Source: Cokeromyces recurvatus | Lineage: Eukaryota > Mucoromycota > Mucoromycetes > Mucorales > Mucoraceae | Length of the DNA: 64,000 nt | Direction of reading: 5' to 3' | Assembly: GCF_025118155.1 (NCBI RefSeq) | Contig: NW_026251418.1 | Span: 1 to 64,000 of the forward strand | In this document: piece after piece, positions 35,845-47,504 of the stretch | Layout: the number at the start of each line of letters is the position of its first letter | Position numbering within the stretch: position 1 is the stretch's first letter | Notes under the pieces: model-generated | Told to the model about the DNA's origin: nothing | What the model saw: the letters and a program-made list of their open reading frames with translations, nothing else | The model's database searches: none | Translations under genes and position numbers: made by a program

Positions 35845-37967
35845 GTGGATCCTTTAAAAGTAATAACGATTAAAAACTCTATATCTGGGATAGGGTGGAA
35901 ACCCGAATACCTCCCAAGGTTCAAAAAACTCGTGCGCACCATAAACACACTTGTGATTCACATTTTTGCTCTAATCAAATTTATATTCATCAGTGAATTA
36001 AAAAGATGTGAAGCATTCGATATCGAAAAAATATGCTAAAAAATACTTTTACATACAAGTTTTTTTTTTTTCGTCACTTGTGCAACATACGAAGAAGTTA
36101 CTACCTACAAAATCAATTAAAATCACAGGGTTTAGAAATTTGATTAAGAACTACTTGAACGAATATTGTGGATTATGTGGCTATACCCCCATAGAATTGA
36201 AATATTCTCAGCAAAATTGCTGTATATGAGTGCGCAAAGATAGATACTGCCTACAAAAATGACATCATGCTGCAATTTGGCAATAAGCTAAGGATGTTCA
36301 TAAATTTACTGACACAGCAAAAAGACAGAACAGCGGCAAGAAGAAAAATATTGAAAAAGCAAAAACTGGCCGAAGAAGAGACTAAAAAAAAAAATCATTG
36401 AAAATGAGATAACACAACTTTGCGCTCAATTGAAGTTATCAGTTGCTTCAGGAAATATCCAAAATTTAACCGTGGATCAGTTAACCGAAGAAGCGATCGC
36501 AAATATACGAGATTTTTGTTGGCATTTATAGTTTACAATATAAATTCAAGAACAACAACATTTATTATGACTGCAAAGCGAATCCTATTGCTCACTTAAA
36601 AGCATATTATAAATTAGCTGATTTATATGAATGTTTAGGTTCCAAATCATTCGCATGCTTCTCATTAAGGCGAACTCATATATCATGTTATGTCACCATT
36701 GAGTCTATGATATTGAATAACAATATTTTGGAAGATTCCCAAAGATCAAAACTAAATAAAAACCTTATTTGGGAGGAAAAGTCGTCAACATTTCCTGCAA
36801 GGCCCTAAAAGATCAAGGTGATGCAAAGTCACTCAAGTTTCGTGGGATGATCCATACAGATAGTGTTGGGGCCTCGATATTGAAACAAAATAAGGAAACC
36901 AGCAAAGGCGGCACAAAAAACATCAGTAAACGTTTGCAAACAGATAATAACGAGTTTCAATACATCGATAAGTTGAACAACGAAGAGCATCAACGTACCA
37001 CCAACAAGTGCGTATTTATAGATCCTGATAGAAGGGATATGTTAATTTGCATGGGCGAGAAATGCGAATCAAGACATGATGGCTTCATATATCGATACAC
37101 CAGTAATCAAAGGGCTAAGGAGATAAATTCAAGGAAATTTAGAAAATTTCATCAGCAAAACAAGCCCAAGATAGTCAGTGATTTGGAGAAGTCCTTGACT
37201 ACGCATTCCACTTCGACAGTTGATTTCCAGAAGTACTCTAGATATTTAGAAGCAAGACGGGATGCAAGTGATCTACTTTCAAACTATTATCGATGTGATT
37301 ATCTTGGATCACTTCCTTTCAGGAAAATAAAGCTTCCTTCTTATATCAATAGGAAACAATCAGATGCCCGTCTGGCAAAGACGTTAAAGCGAAAATTTGG
37401 TGAAGACTGTGTACTTGTTTTTGGCAACTGGTCCGCCAGTAATACAAAATATCACGAACCTATCAGAGGTGTTGGTATGAGGAGGATGTTGAAGAAAGAA
37501 GGGCTACAATTATACTTGTTTGACGAATACAAGACGTCGTCGTTCTGCCCCAAATGTAAAAATGGGAAGTTGAAAAAATTTCCTTATGTCAAGAACCTTC
37601 GACCGTATATACGAGGCAAGCATCCAGTAGTTGAGTGCCACGGCCTGTTACGGTAAACATCAATTTTATTTTATTTGTTTTTCTTTTAAAAAAAAGACAA
37701 TTTCTTATATTTTCTTTCGCCAGATGTACAAATCAAAAATGTTTAGTGCCTTCTCGACTCTGGAACAGAGACTTGGCTACCGTTTTGAATTTTAGAGATA
37801 TTGTGTTAAGCCACAGGCAAGTCCTTGGTCGCCTCTCTAGATTCAAAAGGGAAACATCAAAACGTGCTTCAACAAGCACCGCCATCTCCACTTCCAAAAA
37901 AATCTGCTCTATGCCTTCCGACGACGTTTCTTCTGAGGGAGGAAATACTAATAGAGTAAACGTATGA
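35845..37967 (+). pseudogene. Fanzor-like (eukaryotic TnpB) gene, nuclease half intact, N-terminal half frameshifted
   Basis: The open part is 36769-37652 spliced to 37724-37967 by a GT..AG intron. Motifs in order are FRGMIHTDSVGASI; RuvC-I VFIDPDRRDMLICMG (about 37015); YRYTSNQRAKE; FGNWSASNTKYHEPIRGVGM; the alternative glutamate in LFDEYKTSSFCPKC (Glu codon 37524-37526); second zinc-ribbon cysteines in VECHGLLRC and CTNQKC across the intron; and RuvC-III RLWNRDLATVLNFR (Asp codon 37770-37772). Upstream, 35845-36768 still encodes the usual N-terminal region (ITIKNSISGIGWKPEYLPRF, YECAKIDTAYKNDIMLQFGN). It needs at least five frame changes (near 36037, 36218, 36385 in an A run, 36530 and 36770). 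The usual IDPG is IDPD here. By family, an RNA-guided DNA nuclease; this copy is probably dead unless the breaks are sequence errors. Confidence 0.82.
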
Positions 37968-38063
37968 TGCAGGTAACTTACATACATCCGAAAACTGATT
38001 TTTTTTTTCTTTTCGTCTAATTTCTGGCTGAATTTGAAGTGTAAAAACTGAGGATACAATAAA
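37968..38063 (+). other. Candidate guide-RNA (omega-RNA) region downstream of the Fanzor-like gene
   Basis: In studied TnpB/Fanzor loci the guide RNA derives from the 3' end of the gene and the adjoining element end. Here that would be about 37900-38491, meaning this short gap plus the right TIR. No RNA fold was computed, so this is a location prediction only. Confidence 0.25.
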
Positions 38064-38370
38064 CCTTCAGATGCCCAAATCTATTGAAGATCCGTTCTCT
38101 TATCTCTTGAATCTATTACCATCAATATTTCATACTAAGAAAGTGAGAAAATCAATTGATGCCTGGCTCATACGCTGGCCTTCCATATGTGCAATTCTGC
38201 TTGGAGATGGACTATCTAGCTTCACTCCCAAATCCCTAAACCCTCTGACTATCATCTTCTTTCAATACAACAACGATTTTCCGATAGTTAACTATTATCA
38301 CTTATACATACACTTTAACATTTTCCCTTTTATCCCAAAAGGGTTTTTCTTTCCTTTTTTTTATATATAC

Positions 38371-38403
<33 letters not shown>

Positions 38404-38491
38404 GCAATCTGACCAGGGCAAAGCAGCATATAAATGCTAATGTGCTCATTGGTCATTTTTTAATTTTTTAAATAAAATTATTCTTTAATCG
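38064..38491. repeat. Right terminal inverted repeat (~428 bp)
   Basis: Inverted partner of 35239-35660, including the shared text for MPKSIEDPFSYLLNLLPS and IDAWLIRWPSICAILLGDG read outward on the plus strand (38071-38412). It ends CTTTAATCG followed by TA. Confidence 0.9.
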
Positions 38492-39108
38492 TAGATGAAA
38501 CAAAAAAAGAGCATCTCTGGCTTCGGATTTATAATATGATTATTGGCTCTATTTTTTTTTTTTTTTTTTTTTTTTTTATAAAGGCAAGAAATTGCTACTC
38601 TGTCTTTCTTGTTGGTTCTAATCTAAAAACTTGAAATTCGGGTCACGATGATCGAAAAGAGCTTGTACTACTCTTGTAATTGGAGACAATCGACAAGATT
38701 CAATCAATCAAAGATTTATACTATTAGGCTTGTTGACTGAAAATGAAAGAAGTTTTTAATTATGTCGATTCCACTAGGCGTTAATTTAAAAATTCAATAT
38801 ATAATATATGTTAGTTAGTTATTTCTGATATACTTAGTCTATGTTACATCAATGTAATTTATTAAGCATTTTCTTTGTGTTATATCATTCATTTATACTT
38901 AAATCCGGTAAAGCTTCTAGCTAATTAAGTACTTTGATATGATGATCATAAAATCTTTTAAACATATGCCGAAATAAAAAAAAAAAAAAACACATTCTTA
39001 ATTTTTAGCTTACAATTATTCAGCATTCTTAAAAATATACATATATTTTCCTAAAGAATGTTGTAAAACTACTTGGAATCTATCTTCATGATTAAGCTAG
39101 TAATACAA

Positions 39109-39154
<46 letters not shown>

Positions 39155-40037
39155 AATGCCTCGACCACTAAGCTTATATTTATAATTCAGATTATGATGG
39201 TCCTATAAAGACAATTCTTCTCTGGCACAGACTTATGTTTTACCATTGAATCCTCGAATAATTTATATTTGTTTCATCATTGAATGCTATACTTCCCCCA
39301 GTGACAGTACGCTTTTGCAAAGGCAGATCATTCTTTCCATTTTTTTTTTTATAACTCAGGTGCCGATGGCAAAAATAACAGCCTGACATAAAATCGAATA
39401 GCAATAAATTACATAATAATATCATTATAACATTAAACCTTAAATTATATAAATTGTTACAAAATATATGAATCTAACTATCTAGAGATAGAAGAGAAGC
39501 CAAATGATAATATTTAGAAAGAGTAATAGTTCGTATCAAAACTAATGTAAAATACAACTTGAATACATATACTGTATAGAAAAACAACCTAAACGAGTAA
39601 TATACCATTTTTTTTTGGGGGGGAAGGGAGTAATGATAATAACAAGTAGATATATTATATACTAATAGTAATACTATAATAGTAATAATAAATATTATAA
39701 TAGTAAGCAATTGTGCTAGTAACCTTATATCTACAATCATAACAAACTGCAAAGCATTATCTTGATTAGCGCACAAATCCTTAATCTTAGAAATAATATA
39801 CATACGTCCTTAACTTTGTTTAAATTATCTTAGTTCTTTAGTCTTATTTCCTTCTTTTAAAAGAGTTTGATAAAACAATCTGTCCATCTATTTTTCATAC
39901 CTTGATCTAACACTCATTATATAAGAAACCTCTCTTTCTCTCTTTCTCTCTCTCTTTTTTTTTCTTCGTCTTTTATTTTGAACTTTTCTTCAATGCCGCA
40001 TCTAATAATTTTTACCAGAAGCTGAAAGATTGATTCA

Positions 40038-40080
<43 letters not shown>

Positions 40081-41580
40081 GTTGAGGCTATCTTTTCTGA
40101 GTTGGTGCATAAAATGAACAAGTATCATGAATATGGCTGAATAAACGGGGGGGGAAATACAAATATCACGCAAGTAAACAAACTGAAAGAGGTTGATGCT
40201 TAATGTACGTTTGTTGGTAAATAAGTAAGTAAGTAAGTGCTTCTTTCTTTGTTTGTTTTAATTTGATGAATTATCAAGCAAATGATAGTTCTTAGGTATA
40301 TGGAAGCATATTATCAGATCAATAGCAAATGGCACTAATCCTATTTTTTTTAGATACTATGACTATTTCTACTACTACTAGATTACTATTTCTACAGAAT
40401 ATCCATCAAATAACATTGAGAAGAAGAAAAAAGTGATACTATTGTAGAGTTGTGAATTATATTAGATAAAAAAGGGAGGCATAGATTTGATAAGTTACTT
40501 AGAATAAGGTCTTAGTTTATTGTACGCATTATATGTACTGCCCTTCTCATCTTAACTGAGAACAATGATAGAATAAAATTATAATGAATACCTGTATAAA
40601 AAAAAAAGAAATGTATTAAAAGTATCAGCATCAAAATGAGTATATTCTTTCAACTTATCCTAGAACTCCAAAGATATTTTATTGGATTATTTAATCGGTA
40701 AATGTGAGTAAACAGACACTGCTGACTATATAACTAAAGTCTTCCGTTTCACTAGGTTGATCTTTCTATCACTTTTATTAGATAAAACTAAGATTTATCA
40801 AAGAGAAATACGTACTCTTCAATATAACACTATTTTTTCTGAAGTATGTGACATACTTTTTTTTTTTTTTTGATAGTGTAAAAGAGTGATTCCCCTAATC
40901 TGTCACACCTGCCAGATTTTCAGAAATAGGGGTTGTAAAGAATATTAATTCCTGATAAAAATATATATTTATATGTATATGTATAACTCTTACTTCAAAA
41001 CATACTTTAGTTATGAAGCTTCAAGATATAGAAGGGAGGGGAGAGAAGCTTAGACGGTAGATTTACGAGATTTTGAAAACTTGGGATTTTCAACTTTCTT
41101 TAGATGATCTTTCTCACTTTTTTTTTTTTTTTTTTTTCATGGGTACACATTTTTTTTTTTACACAAGTCTGCTCTAGTTTCATGATTTGTAACCTTGGGA
41201 ATTTGGGATCTCGGATGTCTGAGCAATATTACGAGTCTTAGTCATAGACGCGCAGTTTCCATTACACAACATAAAACTAGATTGAGATTTTGGAATTTGA
41301 GACTTTGATTCATACTATAGATACACAAGCCTGTCTAAAGGATCAAAAAGAAGATTTTAGTTCAAGCAATCTTTATTCAACTTGATTTATTCATATCGAG
41401 GTAATGAGTAGAAGTATACGAAATAAAACTTAAAGAAGTACTAGATGTTGATGCCTATGATGAACATTTAACAAGCCTCAAAGTTGAACACTCATTAAGG
41501 AAGCAAATAATAATAATAATAATACGAATATGATTACTTACAAGCTATTCTGATTATCATATATAATAGTCGTTAAAGTA

Positions 41581-41625
<45 letters not shown>

Positions 41626-42870
41626 CAACTTCCTAAGGTCTTTTGATATTGGATATATGAGGAAAGACATAACTACTACACTTATTCAAACCACATAGCA
41701 ATTTGAAGATGAATTACTTACTAAACACAAGCATTTGAATATAAATAATTGATAGATGAACAAGTCCTACGATCATCAAATAAATCTACTATGCTTATGA
41801 GTTGTTTCAGACAAACCTAAGATGAATACCTTAATAATAGTAATAATAACAATAATAAAAAAAAGAAGCTCCTTCTCGGTCATTTTACTTTATTAAGCGA
41901 ACCTCATTATATAAACTTAATTACAAGCTCTCTAGTTTTTAGTTATAATATAGCTTATTATGCTATTATTGAACGTGATACATTAACCAAAGTACTAATA
42001 CATATCTTTACTTTACCTATTCAAAGTATATCCATAAGTAGCTATATAGATTTAGTTCTAGTTGACACGATAAAAACAATTCTTTAAAGAAGTTTTAAGA
42101 AAAGACACTAAATTATGAGCTTTTCGTATTTGGCATATAAATGGAACGACTATAGTGGATTCTACAGTACATACATTTTGGTTTAATGCAAAACAATCGA
42201 GTATGTTGGGTAGGGATTTTGATAACAGCAAAGTGAATATACAAAGTCTAGTTCTTTTTAGCTTTATTTAATTACGTATTAAACCACAACCTTGTATGAT
42301 TTTAGTTTAGACAGCAGATGAGTAAATACATACAACTAATTTGCCATACGAAAGAATTCTAATACTGTTGCTACTATAACTCTTTTAAATTGTGAGAATC
42401 CAAAACATGTTTTCTAACAACTGTACTAGTGGTTCACATTTAAAGAAATACTTTCTATCCATTGGATAGCCTTTTGGAAAGGATAATAAATTTATTTCAA
42501 AAGCCGCAAATGATATAGCAGCAAGGCCTATCCAGTTATATAAAAAAAAAAAAAAAAAGAACCATTCATAACACCATATTTATAAACTATAAAGTTTTAT
42601 ATTTCTAGAAAGTAAAATAAAAAGTCAAATGTAACCCAGTTAATTTAATCTACACATGTACAGAAATATTTACAGAATATATTGGACTCTATTCATTTAC
42701 AATACGTACACACATGTTTAGTAGTGATACCAACTAATTTTATAATCGACTGTAGCAGTAGTTTATTTCAACTAAATTTTGGTAAAATAGAATAAAGTAT
42801 TAAATAATAACTTGAAGTGCTTCAACATACAAAATGATGATGCCAGCTTTTTATGTTACCCCTATTTTAT

Positions 42871-42909
<39 letters not shown>

Positions 42910-43065
42910 TAATATTGACATATTTTTTTTAATGTGTTACCAATATAACTTTTTTTTTTCTCTCTCTGTGTCGATCTCGACCCACACTTTATTTTGATTC
43001 GGTTCTGTTACACCTTAACGAGAGAATAATGATTATTTCATTTATTTCACAAATCAGCAGCAACA
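38492..43065. other. Gene-poor spacer, 4.6 kb
   Basis: The first ~60 bp (38494-38550), read on the minus strand, look like the upstream continuation of the interrupted older Fanzor-like gene. Beyond that I find no gene, tRNA or conserved protein fragment. There are pure A tracts of about 39-42 bp at 39111-39152, 40041-40079 and 41584-41622, and T-rich tracts near 38551-38578 and 42870-42908. Confidence 0.55.
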
Positions 43066-43362
43066 ATGATAAAAAGGGTTTTTTACACATCCTTTTTCTT
43101 TTCTAACGTTTTTCTTTTCCTTTCTTATACATTTAATAAATTTTCATGTAAATTTTGTATTTTATTATTATTATTATTATTATTTAAACACGCATCTTCT
43201 TCTTCTTCTATACACAATAACATGATGATTAAAACAACACTATCGAAAAATAATAATTCAAAATCATTCATTATAATATATCATCATTCAAAAGAAAATA
43301 AAATCTGTTACTTTTGTGGCTCAACAAAGCATGCTTCCTCAGATTGTCCATTGTATGCATAA
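43066..43362 (+). CDS. ORF with C-terminal CCHC zinc knuckle, possibly a fragment
   Basis: 98 codons. Residues 1-45 are Phe/Leu-rich and 46-75 are Ser/Asn-rich. The last 20 residues contain ICYFCGSTKHASSDCPLYA, a CX2CX4HX4C zinc knuckle as found in retroelement Gag proteins and nucleic-acid binding proteins. The stop follows five residues after the last Cys. It stands alone in a gene-poor region, so a retroelement remnant or a last exon of an unrecognised gene are both possible. Confidence 0.35.
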   Translation: MIKRVFYTSFFFSNVFLFLSYTFNKFSCKFCILLLLLLLFKHASSSSSIHNNMMIKTTLSKNNNSKSFIIIYHHSKENKICYFCGSTKHASSDCPLYA

Positions 43363-44765
43363 AACGGGTCTTCTTCTTTTTAAATAAAAATATGTCATTA
43401 ATTACAACTTTTGTCTACTGCGTCATAAATGTAACACTACATGTACAAGCAATTATATACCATCATCCTATTCATGGCACACATACAACTTTTGCCGAAA
43501 TAAATGTCACAATAAAGTATCGCTCTTTTGATGATTTATTTAGACACATTGCTTTATCTTTTTTTTTATTTACAAGTCAGCGAAAATGTTTATAATAATA
43601 ATAAAAAAACTCTTGATAGATATATTATTTAACTTTAATCTTCTTTAGAGCAAAGATGTAAAAGGAGAAGGGGGGAATAGGGAAAATGATATGTCTTGTT
43701 TTTGTATTTTTCATGTCTAAATAATCAAAAAGATGGTTTTCTAAATCACAAGGGATGTTTTCTTTTTTGTCAATGGTTGAAGGAGCAGTTTATTAAATAA
43801 GGTTGTCCTTAAGCCCCCCCCTTTTTTTTTTCAAATGTGTTTACTGAGTGTAGTAAAAATATCTTGAGAATGCTCGCATCTGTCTCAAGTCAAACAATTC
43901 TATAGATTCTCCATAAAAGCCTACTATTATTGCAAATATTGAAAAAAAAAATCATTTATAAAGCACCAATTTACAAAACATTCTCATTTATTGTTTAAAT
44001 AATTGAAACTTCCTTTAATTCTCAAAATAACTATTTAGCTATAATGATTAACAAGACCAACTACGAAAAAAAAAAAAAAAGTAGAAGTTCCTCTGATCCT
44101 TAAAAAAAAAAAAAGGAAGAGGGGAAAGAATATAGTTTATATATTCACAATAAATGAGGCTTAATGGTGTCAGATCGTAAAAACAGAATTGTTGTTGTAT
44201 GTACATACATGTGAGATCACTTGATATATACAGGATTAGTCAACACTTTATACATGTATATAAACACGACAATCGATACATCGTCTTCACTGAACACTTT
44301 TTAATGCACCACAGGGAAAGAATCATAATAGAGTGTAGTCCATATTTGCATTTTGTAACCATGCCAACTAGCAACTGGCATCACTTGAGACGAATAAACT
44401 TCAATCACCTCAAGGCAAACACTCTATCGTTACACAGTAGATGAAACGAGTTTTGATTGTTTCAAAAGGAATAAATATAAATGTCTATACCTTTTTGAAA
44501 GATTAGACATGACCTTTTTTTTTTTTCACTTCAAAAATGTGCGATGAATCAAATCTTGTAGAAGTCAGCAACACTTTTTTATTGTGAACAATAGAATTAC
44601 GTCGAAATAGTGATGCCGTCAAAAGTAATGGCGTCATCAAAATAATATGTGTGCAAATAATAATAAATTGTGGTTGTCTATATATCTTGGGGAGGTTTTT
44701 TTTTTCCCCCAAACTCAACCGAAAAAAAAAAACTATATATACGACATACTTTTTTTTTTTCCATA

Positions 44766-44849
44766 GCGATCTGACCAGGGCAAAACAGCATATAAATGCA
44801 GTGTGCTCATTGGTCATTTTTTAATTTTTTAAATAAAATTCTTTAATCG
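44766..44849. mobile_element. Truncated third copy of the TIR end
   Basis: Matches the outer ~86 bp of the right TIR at 38404-38491 with a few substitutions and small deletions. It shares CTGACCAGGGCAAA, GTGCTCATTGGTCATT and the terminal CTTTAATCG, again followed by TA (44850-44851). Similarity stops at 44766 and no partner end is seen upstream. It is a solo or truncated relic that independently confirms the element terminus. Confidence 0.85.
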
Positions 44850-45205
44850 TATTATTCTTTTAAAGTACGACACTATTCTATTCTTTTCTTTTTTTTTTTT
44901 TTTTTTTTTTTTTTCTCTTTTATGTATAGCCCTTTATCTATGTATATACTGTTCTTTAGTATGATGGTAATTGAATTATTTTTATATATTTACTTGTTAG
45001 ACCATCTGTATATACTATCATTGTCCCTCCCTCTCTCTTTTCTTTTTTTTTTCTTTTCTTATACATATAGATGTATGCAATCAATATTTATAACTTGGTT
45101 ACTTTTATATATATTAATAAGTTGTTTATAAACACATGATTATATATTTATATCAGATTATCACATTTTATATATAAACGTGCAAATTTGGAACAATGAT
45201 TTATT

Positions 45206-45244
<39 letters not shown>

Positions 45245-47427
45245 TTTTTGAAAAAAAAAAGGGATACAAAGGAAGGGTGGAAAATGGGGAACAAGATAGT
45301 TTTCCAAATAAAAAGTCTAGTTGTAATAAATCAATATGATCATAGAGAAAGGCCATTTTGTCTTGTATATGATGGCAAAGTATCTCACCATTCTCCACCA
45401 CTCCCCCCCAAATAAATATAAAAATTACGCTAATTATTGAAAAAAAAATGCAATATTCATGAATGAACAGCTCAACTGTGATAGAAACAGTTACAAAAAA
45501 AAAAAAAAAAAAAAAAAAACAAACTCAGAGGCAGTAAAAGAAAAAAAAAGCCCCCACGATAAGGGGTATGTGGGCTCATTAACCAAGCAATTGTAGAAAA
45601 AATCTCTTGATTAAATAATACTAAGCAATTCCTGGATCAACTAATTTCGAAAATTTAAAACTAAAAAGAAAAAAAATCAGCAGTTTATTATGATTTTATA
45701 AGAAAAGATATGAGTTTCACTTTTAAGAACTTTGTATTTTACGGTTTCAAAAAAAATAAAAATAAAATAAAATAAAATAAAAATTGTTCAATTCAAATAC
45801 TATTACGGTCAATTCGAGCGAGCCTGAAATTTCTCAGGAACTGTGTGTGTGTGTTCTATTATTGATGTCATTTGCTAGTTTACGTCCATATATAAACGTG
45901 GATTGAGACAGGGTTTGGGCACAAAGAGTGTAACATCAATAGTTGAAATCCAAAAAAAAAAAAAAAAAAAAACCAAAATCGTTTTCCCTATCATTTTAAG
46001 GGAAATATCAGTTCTTACAATCATAGATACTACTGTTAGAGTCACAAGTATAACTTAGTATGCAAATTGCAGGTTGAAGAGAGAAAAAAAAAAAGATTGA
46101 AAAAGTTAAAATTGTGGAAGCCAAAGGAGAGGAATTTATTTGAGCATGAACATAATTCATACTTGATTTTGAATACTACTAAAATAGGATAATTCGAGAA
46201 CTTTTCAAAAAAAAAAAAAAGGGGGGGACATTAGTGTGTACATTTATCGTTTCATTTTCTTAAATTTAATTTGATAAAAGATTTTTTTTTTCTTAGACGG
46301 CTTACCTTATTTTGCTTGCTTCTAGGCTATAGCTTATTAATTGTTTCGATGATATTTTTAGATAAACAACATTCTTATACATATATGTATATGATTAATC
46401 TTTAGATTATTATCGATATAAAAAAATATATTAAATTCATATATTCAATGTGTTAAATGATTATATATGTAAAGATAAAAGATGAAAAGCAAGCCACGTT
46501 TATAATCATTAATTGACTCTTTTAGACCTTCTTTTCGTCGAAAAAATATATAAAGACATTGTCACTTGTTGGTTGATGTTAGACTATATTGAAAAAAAAA
46601 AGAATTGTTCAGCAAAGATCTGTAATATGTATTTCTTCTAGTTTTATTATTATTAGTATTTTTTTTTTATTACTTTAATTTTTGTTGCTGAGTGAACTCT
46701 CAACCCCAAATTATTTCAAGTCTAATTCGATTTAAGTTTCGTGTTTTTTATCAAGTTAATATTGTAATAAAACCTTTCTATATAAAGTAACATAAATTCT
46801 ATTCGTTATTTGTAATACGCGTATTTGATTATGATGATTCGCGGGAAAAAAAAAAGAATCGAATTTCATAAAAGTGTATAGTTGTCGATTAGTGCAAACT
46901 AATATTTAATCATAGATAAGTTAGTTACACACCAAATCATAATGATGAAGTTAAGATAGATATCAATTATTATATTAGCACACTTTGAGGTAATATATTT
47001 CATTAAGGGGTAATTTACTATAACGAAATGATGTCACACCCCTATTTCAGTTCAATTTTATCCGATTTTCTGGTAATAGCTTGTTTTTTTTTACTAAGTG
47101 GGGGGGGAAGGGTCTTTTTTTCTTGGTTTTCCTTTTTTTATAAATGCAAAAAAAAAAAAAAAAAAAATATGCATAAATCGTAAATATCGATCAATAAATG
47201 CGGAGCTTGTCTTCTGAAAAAATAATTGATAGCATTAAAAGGGAAAAATTCAACCAGTCATGTTTATAGTTATATCCATCACCACAACCCCATCCCTTTT
47301 TACATACAATACAACAATTAAGCAAAAATTAGTACTGTCTTAGATCAAACGCGAGTTCTTACCACTTGAGGATGACAGCTAGATGTGCTAATAAGCCTTT
47401 CATATATATATATATATATATCTATTT

Positions 47428-47504
47428 ATCAAATAATGTTACGAACAAACAAGCAGAGTACAGAGTATCAAATAATGTTACGAACTAACAAGCAGAGTAC
47501 ATAG
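47428..47504. repeat. 39-bp tandem duplication
   Basis: Two adjacent copies of a unit starting ATCAAATAATGTTACGAAC (47428-47466 and 47467-47504) differ at one or two positions. No coding or known regulatory role is apparent. Confidence 0.85.

Larger units (their letters stand above)
35237..38493. mobile_element. TIR DNA transposon carrying a Fanzor-like gene, flanked by TA
   Basis: The element proper is 35239-38491 (3253 bp). It begins CGATTAAAGAATAA and ends with the complement TTATTCTTTAATCG, and a TA sits directly outside each end (35237-35238 and 38492-38493), as a TA target duplication would. The terminal inverted repeats are about 422 and 428 bp and nearly identical, which implies a fairly recent insertion. 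Between them is one Fanzor-like gene on the plus strand and no recognisable DDE transposase. TA duplications are typical of Tc1/mariner-like elements, and Fanzor genes are known passengers of several transposon types. Mobilisation in trans is the likely reading. Confidence 0.85.

Noticed and set aside
35239..38491. CRISPR array or prokaryotic insertion sequence as explanation for the repeated ends
   Set aside because: There is one inverted pair and one distant relic, with no spaced direct repeats; the interior gene has a spliceosomal intron, so it is a eukaryotic transposon.
38580..38760. Further N-terminal exons of the older Fanzor on the right flank (a minus-strand stretch reading ITRVVQALFDHRD)
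   Set aside because: The stretch hits stops and I could not link it to the 38494-38550 segment with confident splice sites, so it was not annotated.
44199..44444. 81-codon ORF upstream of the truncated TIR
   Set aside because: No domain, no splice context and no matching TIR end upstream; likely chance in AT-rich DNA.
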